A DNA stretch of 59,554 nt from Sphingomonas mali NBRC 15500. GTDB taxonomy: Bacteria; Pseudomonadota; Alphaproteobacteria; Sphingomonadales; Sphingomonadaceae. The notes below the pieces were generated by a model. It had not been told where the DNA came from and made no database searches. It worked only from the letters and a program-made list of their open reading frames with translations. The position numbers and the translations under genes were made by a program. The stretch is taken from NCBI RefSeq assembly GCF_001598415.1, contig NZ_BCYX01000027.1, positions 1 to 59,554 on the forward strand, written 5' to 3'. Shown piece by piece: positions 34,471 through 42,604 of this stretch (within the stretch, counting starts at the first letter, position 1; every line of letters starts with the position of its first letter).

Positions 34471-35406
34471 CTAGCTGGCGCCCGCCAGCGTACCGCGCGG
34501 AACCGGGATGCCAGGGATCAGGAGGCGAATGCGGTGGAGCGAGCGCGCGCCGGTGAAATAGAGCGTGCGCCAGTCACTATCGCCCCAGTTCATGTTGGAC
34601 GTGCGTCCCTCCATGGCGATCGTACCGAGATGCTCGCCGGCAGGGCTGAGGATCCAGATGCCGCCGGGGCCGGTGCAGTAGACATTGCCCTCGACATCGA
34701 CCTTCATGCCGTCGGGCCCGCCCATACGCGTGTCGGCGCGCATGTCGCAGAACAGGCGAGCGCTGCCCAGGTCGAGCATGCCGTCGGCCTCGACGTCATA
34801 GGCCATGATCAGCTTGCGATGCTGGTTGCTGTCGTTGACGTAGAGGATCTTCTCGTCAGGCGAGAAGCACAGTCCGTTGGGATTGATCAGGTCGCGCACG
34901 ACCATGTTGCGCCGCTCGCCATCGGGCGACACGCGATACACGCCGGCGCAATCGATCTCCGGGGGGTGCTCCGGCGGAGTAAACGGCACCTTGGGCGGCG
35001 GATCGGTGAAATAGATCGCGCCGTCCGATTTGACGACGACATCGTTAGGCCGGTTGAGCTTCATGCCGCGATAATTGTCGGCGATCATGGTGACGGTGCC
35101 GTCGGCATGCTCGCGATCGACGCAGCGGCTGAAATGGTGGCAGACGACCAGCCGGCCGTCCTGGTCGCGGGTCTGACCGTTGCCGTTCTTGGTGTCGTGC
35201 TTGTCGACGGTGATGCCGTGCTCGGGGTGCCAGCGCATGCGCAGGCTATTGTGGATGTCGCTGAACAGCAGATAGCCGCCCTCCGCGATCCATACCGGCC
35301 CTTCGGCCGGCCCGGTCGGCCCGCCAAAGCCGCGGCCGAGCTCTTCCCAATCCACGCCCGGGGCGACAATGGCGTCCAATCGCGGATCAAGTCGTTCGAT
35401 GGGCAT
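34471..35406 (-). CDS. SMP-30/gluconolactonase-family lactonase
   Basis: The 311-residue six-bladed propeller protein has the metal-ligand Glu in GPAEGPVW, Asn/Asp in LNRPNDVV, PNGLCFSPDE and Asp in VNDSNQH, all positions used by SMP-30 lactonases. Members hydrolyse lactones in the cytoplasm or periplasm; no signal peptide is visible. The start is ATG at 35406 with GGAGAGCAG upstream rather than the longer frame to 35433. It is divergent from an aromatic-acid MFS gene with two motif B sites in between. A lactone from ring cleavage is a plausible substrate. Confidence 0.87.
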   Translation of the reverse strand: MPIERLDPRLDAIVAPGVDWEELGRGFGGPTGPAEGPVWIAEGGYLLFSDIHNSLRMRWHPEHGITVDKHDTKNGNGQTRDQDGRLVVCHHFSRCVDREHADGTVTMIADNYRGMKLNRPNDVVVKSDGAIYFTDPPPKVPFTPPEHPPEIDCAGVYRVSPDGERRNMVVRDLINPNGLCFSPDEKILYVNDSNQHRKLIMAYDVEADGMLDLGSARLFCDMRADTRMGGPDGMKVDVEGNVYCTGPGGIWILSPAGEHLGTIAMEGRTSNMNWGDSDWRTLYFTGARSLHRIRLLIPGIPVPRGTLAGAS

Positions 35407-35457
35407 CGGCTGCTCTCCTCTGCCCGTCCTCAAGGCCAGGCCTCGGGACGGGTGTAA

Positions 35458-35476
35458 TTAACAGCCTGCCTTATAG
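35458..35476 (-). promoter_or_regulatory. Candidate operator, motif B (site B4)
   Basis: On the minus strand it reads CTATAAGGCAGGCTGTTAA, the closest match to the consensus. It lies 52 bases upstream of the SMP-30 lactonase start. Confidence 0.6.
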
Positions 35477-35515
35477 CAGCGTCACTGATGATTTGAAAAC
35501 GATTTGCGCCGTTGA

Positions 35516-35534
35516 CAGACAGCCAGGCTTATAT
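35516..35534 (-). promoter_or_regulatory. Candidate operator, motif B (site B5)
   Basis: On the minus strand it reads ATATAAGCCTGGCTGTCTG. It lies 63 bases before the divergent MFS start at 35597, next to a TTGACA hexamer (35512-35517). Confidence 0.5.
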
Positions 35535-35596
35535 TCTTATGGCGGCAATGGCGACCCGTTCGAGCGGGCACGCAATCACCATGAGAGGATCGCGCA

Positions 35597-36946
35597 TTGG
35601 CCGGGCCGACCGTTGATATCGACGCCTTCCTCAATGGCGTGAAGTTCCGCCCGTTCCACGTAAAAGTGATGCTGATCGGGGCGCTGGCGATGCTCGTCGA
35701 CGGGTTCGACCTTGGCGTGCTGAGCTGGGTGCTTCCCAAGATTTCGGACCAGTTCGGGGTATCGCGGACCTCGCTGACCTGGGTGCTGTCGATGCAGCAG
35801 GTCGGAATGGTGTTGGGCGCTTTCCTGATCGCGCCGTTTGCGGACCAGATCGGGCGGCGGACGCTGCTTGTGCTGTGCCTGGGCGGCGTGGCCGCGACGT
35901 GCTTCGTGACGATCTTTACCGACAGCATCTGGGCACTGGCGATCTGCCGGCTGCTCACCGGCATGTTCGCCAGTTCGGTGATCGCCAACATGGTCGCGCT
36001 GGCTTCCGAACTCGCCCCTGCCCGCCAGCGCTCGACGGTGGTGACGGTGGTGCTTGCCGGCGCGATGCCCGGCGCCTTGCTCGGATCGGCGATGCAGGCG
36101 TTCCTGCTCGAGCCCTATGGCTGGCACGTCGCCTTCTGGATCGGCACGGCGATGCCGCTGCTGCTGATACCGGTGATCTATTTCCTGCTGCCCGAATCGC
36201 CCAAATTCCTGGCGGCGCGCAATCCCGACGATCCCCGGCTAAAGGCGATCGTGCTGGCCCTGATGCCCGAGGGCGAAGGCGAAGCGGTAATCTTGTCGCG
36301 GCGCGACGTGCCCGAGAAACGTCCGAGCACCGTGTCGCTGGTGCGCGATCTGTTCACGCCCGGGCTGGCGCTGCCGACGATTCTGTTGTGGCTGAGCTTC
36401 ATCGCCAGCTTCGGCTTCATCAGTGCCGCACTCTGGAAGACGACGGTGTTCCACGACACTATCGGGCTCAACTGGAGCCAGGTTGGCATCACCACGGCGA
36501 TCGGTACCGCATTCGGCGCGACGGGTATGCTGACGATCGGGCTGATGATCGACAAGTTCGGCTTCAAGGCGATAGTGCCGACCTATTTCATCGTCGCCGC
36601 CGCTGCCGCGATCGGCATGGGTGTATTCGCGCCCGGCTGGGGAATGTTCGCCGCGCTGGCCCTCAACGCGCTGGCGCAGCATGCCGCACATGCCGGCCTG
36701 GCCTCGATCGCCTCCACACTCTACCCGACGCGCAACCGCGCGACCGGGGTCGGCTGGGCCTATGGGGCCGGGCGCGTCGCCTCAATTGTCGGGCCCTGGT
36801 ACGGCATGCTCGCGCTGCACTATCATTGGGGCGCGATCGGTTATTTCTTCCTGCTCGCGGCACCCCTGGCCTTTGCAGGGGCAGTGATCTGGATGCTGCT
36901 GACGCTCAAGCCGCTCGACCCGGGGACTCGTACCGTCGGGCATTAG
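35597..36946 (+). CDS. MFS transporter, aromatic acid:H+ symporter type
   Basis: The 449-residue twelve-helix protein begins with DIDAFLNGVKFRPFH, as the carrier at 52134 does (DVDTFLDGLKFNRFH), and has DGFDLGVLSWVLP in helix 1. ADQIGRR follows helix 2. The start is TTG at 35597 with AGAGGA upstream; no upstream ATG is available. It is divergent from the lactonase gene with motif B between them. Import of an aromatic or lactone acid is likely. It is a close paralog of the 52134 carrier. Confidence 0.87.
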   Translation: MAGPTVDIDAFLNGVKFRPFHVKVMLIGALAMLVDGFDLGVLSWVLPKISDQFGVSRTSLTWVLSMQQVGMVLGAFLIAPFADQIGRRTLLVLCLGGVAATCFVTIFTDSIWALAICRLLTGMFASSVIANMVALASELAPARQRSTVVTVVLAGAMPGALLGSAMQAFLLEPYGWHVAFWIGTAMPLLLIPVIYFLLPESPKFLAARNPDDPRLKAIVLALMPEGEGEAVILSRRDVPEKRPSTVSLVRDLFTPGLALPTILLWLSFIASFGFISAALWKTTVFHDTIGLNWSQVGITTAIGTAFGATGMLTIGLMIDKFGFKAIVPTYFIVAAAAAIGMGVFAPGWGMFAALALNALAQHAAHAGLASIASTLYPTRNRATGVGWAYGAGRVASIVGPWYGMLALHYHWGAIGYFFLLAAPLAFAGAVIWMLLTLKPLDPGTRTVGH

Positions 36947-36974
36947 AGCGTGATGCCGCTGGCGCTGCGACTTG

Positions 36975-37847
36975 CTAAACTAACGGCTGCCAGCCGAGCA
37001 CGCGCTTGACGGTGCCGCCGAAGATCGCCGCCTTGGCATCGCGGTCAAGTTCGCCGCTGTGGAGCAGCATGTCGCGGCTCTCGCTGTACAGGCAGCCGCG
37101 GTTGCGATTCGGCCCACCAGCCTCGGCCATGCGCAGACGCGTATAGTCGCTGCCCCACATCAGCCGATCGGGCCCGAACGCGGCGATGACGCGGCGTAGA
37201 TTGGGCCAGACATCGGCGAACGGATAGGCCTGGCGCGACAGCAACGGCAGCCCGCACAATTTGACCGAGACGTTGGGGAGATCGGCGAGGCCGAGCAGCC
37301 CATCGAGCCGATCCCAGGGATCATCGCGCGGCGGCGACACCGGGTGCTGGCTAACCCCGACATGGTCGATGATCACGCTGAGATCGGGATGGCGCTCGAT
37401 CAGCGGACGCATGGCCGCGGCCTGGCCGTGGGTCGACAGGAATAGCGGCAGGCCGACCCTGGCTGCGGCAGCAAACCCGGCGTCCATCGCGCCGCTCGTG
37501 AAGGCCTCGGACAGTTCGGTGGTACGGAAATCGGTAACGAGCAACCGGCCGGCGATCACGCGGTCGTCGCCCTTTGCCCGCTCCACCGCGGCCCCAAGTT
37601 CGGCGTCCTTGGCCATGAAGGTCTCGACGCCGATGAAGCGGGCGGGATAGCGAGCTACGCATGCATCGATATAGGGCAGCGCCGCGACCACCAAAGTGGC
37701 GTCGACGCCGACGCTATCCATCGCCTCGCGCGCCAGCTCGACATTTATCGCGAGTTTGAGGTCGTCGGGAACGTCGTCGCCGAACGGCACGGCGGGTGCC
37801 GGCTGGTGGATCTGGGCGTCGATGATGTCGAAGTCGGCGCTCTTCAC
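36975..37847 (-). CDS. Amidohydrolase_2 family hydrolase
   Basis: The 290-residue amidohydrolase has DAQIHQP at the usual HxH site, so the first metal His is replaced by Gln and the second kept. It also has IIDHVG near residue 165 and MWGSDY near residue 235. LigI-type enzymes work without a bound metal, so loss of HxH does not exclude activity. The start is GTG at 37847, overlapping the stop of the cysteine-rich small gene as GTGA. The two are one unit. Substrate unknown; lactone hydrolysis or decarboxylation is likely. Confidence 0.8.
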   Translation of the reverse strand: MKSADFDIIDAQIHQPAPAVPFGDDVPDDLKLAINVELAREAMDSVGVDATLVVAALPYIDACVARYPARFIGVETFMAKDAELGAAVERAKGDDRVIAGRLLVTDFRTTELSEAFTSGAMDAGFAAAARVGLPLFLSTHGQAAAMRPLIERHPDLSVIIDHVGVSQHPVSPPRDDPWDRLDGLLGLADLPNVSVKLCGLPLLSRQAYPFADVWPNLRRVIAAFGPDRLMWGSDYTRLRMAEAGGPNRNRGCLYSESRDMLLHSGELDRDAKAAIFGGTVKRVLGWQPLV

Positions 37848-38071
37848 GATTGCGATTCCTGTTTTGCCGCGAAGCCGCGGTAGATGGCGCGGCCGCACGC
37901 GGCGCAGCAAATGTCTTCGGTCGGCAGCGGGGCGACGGCGGCATGCAGCGCCGGCGCCCCGCCGCAACAGGCACAACCCGAAGGCACGGTGAAGCGGTCG
38001 AGCTGGGCGAGCATAGCCTCGCTCCACGCCGCCCCGCAAAACGGGCAGGTCGGACCGTCGCCGTCGCTCAT
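37844..38071 (-). CDS. Small cysteine-rich zinc-ribbon-like protein
   Basis: The 75-residue protein has three cysteine clusters: CPFC at 9-12, CACC at 33-36 and CCAAC at 55-59. This pattern suggests one or two zinc ribbons. The ATG at 38071 has GGAG eight bases before it; an in-frame ATG at 38095 is the alternative. The 3' end overlaps the amidohydrolase as GTGA, which supports that it is real and co-expressed. I do not recognise the family. It could be a metal-handling or partner protein for the amidohydrolase. A motif A site lies 29 bases upstream. Confidence 0.7.
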   Translation of the reverse strand: MSDGDGPTCPFCGAAWSEAMLAQLDRFTVPSGCACCGGAPALHAAVAPLPTEDICCAACGRAIYRGFAAKQESQS

Positions 38072-38099
38072 TACACCTTCTCCACCAACATGCACCTTG

Positions 38100-38114
38100 T
38101 TGAATACCGTTCGT
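38100..38114 (+). promoter_or_regulatory. Candidate operator, motif A (site A6)
   Basis: TTGAATACCGTTCGT lies in the divergent gap between the small cysteine-rich gene and the kinase gene. Confidence 0.55.
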
Positions 38115-38188
38115 CTTTATATAACTCGCGCGATCTTTATCCAGCGCCTTTCGCGCATTCGCCATCCTCGCCGTGGAGACAAGCCAGC

Positions 38189-39172
38189 ATGCAGCCCGCC
38201 CGTTACGACGTCCTCGCCATCGGCAATGCTATCGTCGATGTCATCGCCCATGCCAGCGACGATTTCCTCGCCGAGGAGGGGATGGCCAAGGGCGGCATGG
38301 CCCTGATCGACGAATCCAGCGCCGAGCGCATCTACGGCGCGATGGGTCCGGGGATGGAAATCTCCGGCGGATCGGGCGGCAATACCATTGCCGGGGTCGC
38401 GGCGTTCGGCGGCAGCGGCGCGTTCATCGGCAAGGTCCGCGACGACGCGCTGGGCGACATCTACCGTCACGATTTGCGCGCGATCGGCGTCGCCTTCGAT
38501 ACGCCGGCGACCACCGCCGGCGCCGCCACCGCGCGCTGCCTGGTGCTGGTCACGCCCGATGCCGAGCGCACGATGAACACCTTTCTCGGCGCCTGCACCG
38601 GGCTCGATGAAGGCGATATCGACGAGACGCTCGTCGCTTCGGCGGGGATCATTTATCTCGAAGGGTATCTGTTCGATCAGCCGCCCGCCAAGGCCGCCTT
38701 TCGCAAGGCCGCGTCACTGGCGCACGCCGCCGGGCGTAAGGTCGCGCTGACCATGTCCGACAGCTTCTGCGTCCACCGCCACAAGGACGAGTTCCTCGAA
38801 CTGGTCGAAAGCCATGTCGACATATTGTTCGCCAATGAGGACGAGATCCGGGCGTTATATGGCATCGACGACACGCTCGAAGCGGCAAAGATCGCCGCGC
38901 AGCATGTCGACCTGGTGACAGTGACGCGCGGGCCCGCCGGGGCGCTGCTGATCGACGCGAACGGTCTGGTCGACGTGCCTGCTTCGCAGGTGAACGCAGT
39001 GGTCGATACTACCGGCGCCGGCGATCTGTACGCGGCGGGCGTGCTGTACGGCCTAAGTCGCGGACTGCCGCTCGCCGAATGCGGACGGCTGGGCTGCGCG
39101 GCGGCCGGCGAAGCGATCGGCCATTTCGGGGCGCGGCCGCAAGCGGATTTGAAGGCGTTCCTGGCCGACTGA
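38189..39172 (+). CDS. PfkB-family kinase, adenosine-kinase-like
   Basis: The 327-residue ribokinase-fold protein has the N-terminal GNAIVDVIA and SGGSGGNTIAGVA segments. The C-terminal anion-hole motif DTTGAGDLYAAG carries the catalytic Asp. The overall pattern fits bacterial adenosine kinases, which make AMP from adenosine. In a cluster with methyl-transfer genes this could clear adenosine from S-adenosylhomocysteine turnover, but no SAH hydrolase is in the window. It may instead be a neighbouring housekeeping gene. The ATG at 38189 has GGAGAC upstream. Confidence 0.83.
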   Translation: MQPARYDVLAIGNAIVDVIAHASDDFLAEEGMAKGGMALIDESSAERIYGAMGPGMEISGGSGGNTIAGVAAFGGSGAFIGKVRDDALGDIYRHDLRAIGVAFDTPATTAGAATARCLVLVTPDAERTMNTFLGACTGLDEGDIDETLVASAGIIYLEGYLFDQPPAKAAFRKAASLAHAAGRKVALTMSDSFCVHRHKDEFLELVESHVDILFANEDEIRALYGIDDTLEAAKIAAQHVDLVTVTRGPAGALLIDANGLVDVPASQVNAVVDTTGAGDLYAAGVLYGLSRGLPLAECGRLGCAAAGEAIGHFGARPQADLKAFLAD

Positions 39173-39203
39173 TTCCCCAGCTCGGCAAGAGAGGGGCGTA
39201 AGA

Positions 39204-40574
39204 TCAGTTCAACCGCGAACGCCGCGAGATGAGATAAATCTCGTCGTTGAACCACAATCCCTGGTGGCGCTGAAGCGCTTCGCGCGTCGCTTCGAGATAC
39301 AGGTCGTTCGACAGCGCCTTGGCGAAGCGGCCATCCTCGATCTGCGCGACATAGCTTGCCGCGTTCCAGGCCGCGAACAAGGTCGAGCTGCCGATCGGGG
39401 TATGTACGTCGATCTCGGTCGGCAGCGTGCGAATATCGTAGCGAAACAGCGCCTCTTCGTCCGACAGCGAATGGAAATGATAGTCGCGCGCGGCCGCGCC
39501 CAGGTCCTCGCGCACGGCCTGCATGATGTCCTCGCGACCGGTATGGAACGGGTCCTCGTTCGGCCAGATCGCGCGGATGATCTCCAGTCCGGGATCGTTG
39601 CCGTGGCTGTGGACGCCCATCAATTTGCCGTTGGGACGAAGCGCCCGGACCAGCGGCGTGACCACGCGCGCGCTCTTGAACTTGAGCGGCGCGTGGGCGC
39701 GATAGGGCTGCGACAACAGGACGAAATCGAAGTCCGCCTGCGCGTAGCCGCGCCGCGGAATGATCGGATCGAGCATGAAGTGATGGTCTTTGCGATACAA
39801 GACGAGCACCGTCGGCGTCTTGTACATCGGGTTCCCGCTCGGCGCGATGCTCGCCTGCCAATGCTTGGCGAGGAACGGATCGAGCTGCTGGATCTGCTCC
39901 TCGAACTGTCCCGCCGAGGTGCCTTCGAGCCCGACTTCGTGCCACACCATCGCGCTTGCCCCGGCCGGCGTCTCGGGCTGCAGGTTCGGCGCTTCACCAT
40001 ATTTGAGATTGGTCAGCACCAGCACGGTGCCGGGATGCTCGCGCAGCCGGTCGGGCATCTTCTCGAGCGTCAGCCGGATATTCTCCATGCTGATCTCCTT
40101 GACCACCACGTAGAACGGCACCCAGGGATGGCGCCGGTGCAGCCCGCGCAGCATCCGCGCCAGCGCGGTGCCGTCGCCGGCACCCCCGTCGAACAGCCGG
40201 ATCGCCGGCGGGACCGGCTGGGTATCCGACAATTCGTGCACCGCACGATCGGCGATGATCTGCTTCTCGTTGGTGGTGTTGACGAAGGCGAGATACTTCT
40301 GACGATTGTCGTAGAAGCGGAAATTATGCTCGGGGCGCAGTTCGGCACGCAGACCCTTGATGCCCGAACGCAGCGCACTGACGGAAGCGCCGTCCTGCTC
40401 CTCGATGAAGCGGTGGACGCGCTCGACGGTCTGCACCGTTACCCGTCCGCCCTGCTGCAGCCGTTGCACGAGCTTGCCGTCGTTGACCGCCAGCCGGCCG
40501 AACGTCGACTGCGCCATCTTGAGGCGCCGACAGCTATGCTCGATCTGCTCGAGAAGGGCCTGGGTGTCGTCCAT
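39204..40574 (-). CDS. SAM-methyltransferase-like protein with N-terminal helix-turn-helix segment
   Basis: The 456-residue protein has a Rossmann-type motif I, LFDGGAGDGTAL, near residue 127, fitting a SAM-dependent methyltransferase. Residues 20-60 (QSTFGRLAVNDGKLVQRLQQG) resemble the short HTH-like segment seen in some regulators. The C-terminal 200 residues are not recognised. It is the last gene of the seven-gene operon, three bases after the flavin reductase. Methylation of an aromatic hydroxyl, a regulatory role, or another Rossmann function are all open. I do not know a characterised relative. Confidence 0.6.
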   Translation of the reverse strand: MDDTQALLEQIEHSCRRLKMAQSTFGRLAVNDGKLVQRLQQGGRVTVQTVERVHRFIEEQDGASVSALRSGIKGLRAELRPEHNFRFYDNRQKYLAFVNTTNEKQIIADRAVHELSDTQPVPPAIRLFDGGAGDGTALARMLRGLHRRHPWVPFYVVVKEISMENIRLTLEKMPDRLREHPGTVLVLTNLKYGEAPNLQPETPAGASAMVWHEVGLEGTSAGQFEEQIQQLDPFLAKHWQASIAPSGNPMYKTPTVLVLYRKDHHFMLDPIIPRRGYAQADFDFVLLSQPYRAHAPLKFKSARVVTPLVRALRPNGKLMGVHSHGNDPGLEIIRAIWPNEDPFHTGREDIMQAVREDLGAAARDYHFHSLSDEEALFRYDIRTLPTEIDVHTPIGSSTLFAAWNAASYVAQIEDGRFAKALSNDLYLEATREALQRHQGLWFNDEIYLISRRSRLN

Positions 40575-40577
40575 CGC

Positions 40578-41105
40578 TCAGGCGGACAATCGCGTTGCAC
40601 GGGCATAGCCGCCGTCGAGATAGATCAGCGGATCCACGTCGCCCGAGATATACACCTCCTTGACCGCGCCGATCACCACGGCGTGGGTGCCGTATTCGAT
40701 ATGCGTCTCATATTCGCAGAAGAAGCTTGCCTGCGCGTCGCACAGATGCGGCGACCCGCACGCGCCCGAGCCCCAACGGCCCTCGGAGAAACGCTCCTCG
40801 CCCTTCAGCTTGCCCGCGCAGGTCTGCGACACGGCGAGCTGATCGGCATGGAGGATGTTGACGCAGAAATGCGCGCCGGCCGTCAGCGGCGCATGGAGGC
40901 TCGCATTCTTGTTGACACAGACCAACAGCGACGGCGGGTCCATGCTCAGTTCGCTCACCGCGGTCGCCGTCATCGCCCAGCGCCTGCCTTCATGCCAAGC
41001 GGTGATAACCACCACGGCCTTGCCGAGCCGGCGCAGCCCGTTCTTCAATTGCTCGGCGATGCTCAGCGGGGCGATGGTCATCTCGCGGACTTGCACGTCA
41101 CTCAT
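40578..41105 (-). CDS. Flavin reductase (NAD(P)H:FMN oxidoreductase, HpaC/Fre-like domain)
   Basis: The 175-residue protein has the flavin-reductase-like split beta-barrel with MTATAVSELSMDPPSLLVCVN, NILHADQ and YLDGGYARA. These enzymes supply reduced flavin to two-component monooxygenases. The ATG at 41105 overlaps the end of the RibB gene by eight bases. It is in one operon with an LLM enzyme (43532-44722), so it is the likely reductase partner. Reduced flavin could also serve the second LLM enzyme at 31697. Confidence 0.9.
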   Translation of the reverse strand: MSDVQVREMTIAPLSIAEQLKNGLRRLGKAVVVITAWHEGRRWAMTATAVSELSMDPPSLLVCVNKNASLHAPLTAGAHFCVNILHADQLAVSQTCAGKLKGEERFSEGRWGSGACGSPHLCDAQASFFCEYETHIEYGTHAVVIGAVKEVYISGDVDPLIYLDGGYARATRLSA

Positions 41106-42234
41106 CGGTACCCAGCCCTTCCCTGCCCACGATGCGCAGCCCGTATCCCTCGATGCCGGACAGCCTCGCTTCACTGTCGGAGAGCAGGATGAGATCCTTG
41201 ACGCCCAGATCGAGGAGGATCTGCGCCCCGACGCCGTAATCGCGGATGCGCTGATCGCGCGTCGGTCCCGGGCTGCTGCGCCGCTCGGATATCGCGCTGA
41301 CCGACGGGTCGCGGATGAAGACGACCACGCCGGGACCGTCATGCGCACCGATCCGCGCCAGCGCGCGTGAGACATATTCGCGGCGTTCGGTCGGCGGCCC
41401 GAGCATGTCGGAGACGAAGTCCAGACGGTGCATGCGCACCAGGGTCGGCGCGTCCGGGGTGATGCGCCCGCGCGACAAAGCGACATGCTCGACATTGTCG
41501 ATCGTGTTGCGGAACACCGACAGGCGAAAGCCGTCGCCATAGACGGTCTCGAACGCTTCCTCATGGACGCGCTCGACGCAGCGTTCGGTGCGGCGGCGAT
41601 AGCTGATCAGGTCGGCAATCGTGCCGATCGGAATATCATGCTCGCGCGAAAACTCGACCAGGTCGGGCAGCCGCGCCATCGTCCCGTCTTCGTTCAGCAC
41701 TTCGCAGATGACGCCGGCCGGGATCAGGCCGGCCAGCCGCGATACGTCGACCGCCGCCTCGGTATGGCCGGTGCGGACCAGCACCCCGCCGCCGCGCGCG
41801 ACCAACGGAAAAACATGGCCGGGCGAGACGATATCGTCGCAGCCCTTCGAGGGATCGATCGCCACCGCCACGGTATGCGCCCGGTCGTACGCCGAAATGC
41901 CGGTGGTAACGCCATCGCGCGCTTCGATCGAGATGGTGAAGGCCGTGCCATGGCCGGAATTATTCTCGGTCACCATCGGCGGCAGGCGCAGTTCGCGCGC
42001 CCGTTCCTCGGTCATCGCCAGGCAGATCAGCCCGCGCGCATGGCGGGCCATGAAGTTGATCTGGGCAGGTGTCGCGAACTGCGCCGGGATGATGACGTCG
42101 CCTTCATTCTCGCGATCCTCGGCATCGACGAGAATATAGGGCAGGCCGTTGCGTGCGGTTTCGATGATCTCCTCGATCGAGGAAATCGAATTGTGGAGCC
42201 GGTCGCGCGCCGGTTCGATCAGATCAATAGACAT
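41098..42234 (-). CDS. ribB: 3,4-dihydroxy-2-butanone-4-phosphate synthase with decayed GTP cyclohydrolase II domain
   Basis: The N-terminal 200 residues are RibB: DAEDRENEGD acidic loop, FMARHARGLIC, TAFTISIEA, SPGHVFPL and GHTEAAVDVS are all present. This enzyme makes the four-carbon precursor of riboflavin. The C-terminal domain aligns with RibA but lacks the three zinc cysteines, where HRLDFVSDMLGPPTERREYV replaces the usual Cys-containing stretch. It therefore cannot be a normal GTP cyclohydrolase II. The start is ATG at 42234; upstream 21 codons belong to a shadow. In this operon it probably boosts flavin supply for the LLM and flavin reductase pair. Confidence 0.9.
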   Translation of the reverse strand: MSIDLIEPARDRLHNSISSIEEIIETARNGLPYILVDAEDRENEGDVIIPAQFATPAQINFMARHARGLICLAMTEERARELRLPPMVTENNSGHGTAFTISIEARDGVTTGISAYDRAHTVAVAIDPSKGCDDIVSPGHVFPLVARGGGVLVRTGHTEAAVDVSRLAGLIPAGVICEVLNEDGTMARLPDLVEFSREHDIPIGTIADLISYRRRTERCVERVHEEAFETVYGDGFRLSVFRNTIDNVEHVALSRGRITPDAPTLVRMHRLDFVSDMLGPPTERREYVSRALARIGAHDGPGVVVFIRDPSVSAISERRSSPGPTRDQRIRDYGVGAQILLDLGVKDLILLSDSEARLSGIEGYGLRIVGREGLGTDE

Positions 42235-42604
42235 CGTTTTCCTGCAAGACTTCGCGCGCATGGCGCCAGCTGTCCGATCCGGCAGGCAGGCCGACATAGA
42301 GCGTCGCGTGGAGCAGAATCTCCTTGATCTCGTCCTTGGTGACGCCGTTGGCGAGCGCGCCGTTAATGTGATTGCGCAGCTGATCGGGCCGCGACTGCCC
42401 GATCAAAATCGCGATCGTCAGCATGGAGCGGATCTTGCGGTCGAGCCCGGGGCGGCTCCACACGTCGCCGAAGCACAACCGCGTCACCAGATCCTGTAAC
42501 GGCTCGTTGAAGTCGTCGGCATTGTCGAGGCTGCGCACGCCGGGCTCGCCGAACATGTCGAAGCGCATCGCGCGACCGCGGTCATAGGACTCGTCTTTGA
42601 TCAA
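42224..42604 (-). CDS. Carboxymuconolactone decarboxylase family protein
   Basis: The 126-residue CMD-domain protein has SLDNADDFNEPLQDL and the His-containing NHINGALANGVTKDEI, fitting the gamma-CMD branch. The start is TTG at 42604, overlapping the esterase stop as TTGA. Its start lines up well with the homologous protein at 27115. The esterase-CMD pair at 27115-28440 is a duplicated module of this pair. It overlaps the ribB start by 11 bases. The reaction is unproven. Confidence 0.82.
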   Translation of the reverse strand: MIKDESYDRGRAMRFDMFGEPGVRSLDNADDFNEPLQDLVTRLCFGDVWSRPGLDRKIRSMLTIAILIGQSRPDQLRNHINGALANGVTKDEIKEILLHATLYVGLPAGSDSWRHAREVLQENDVY

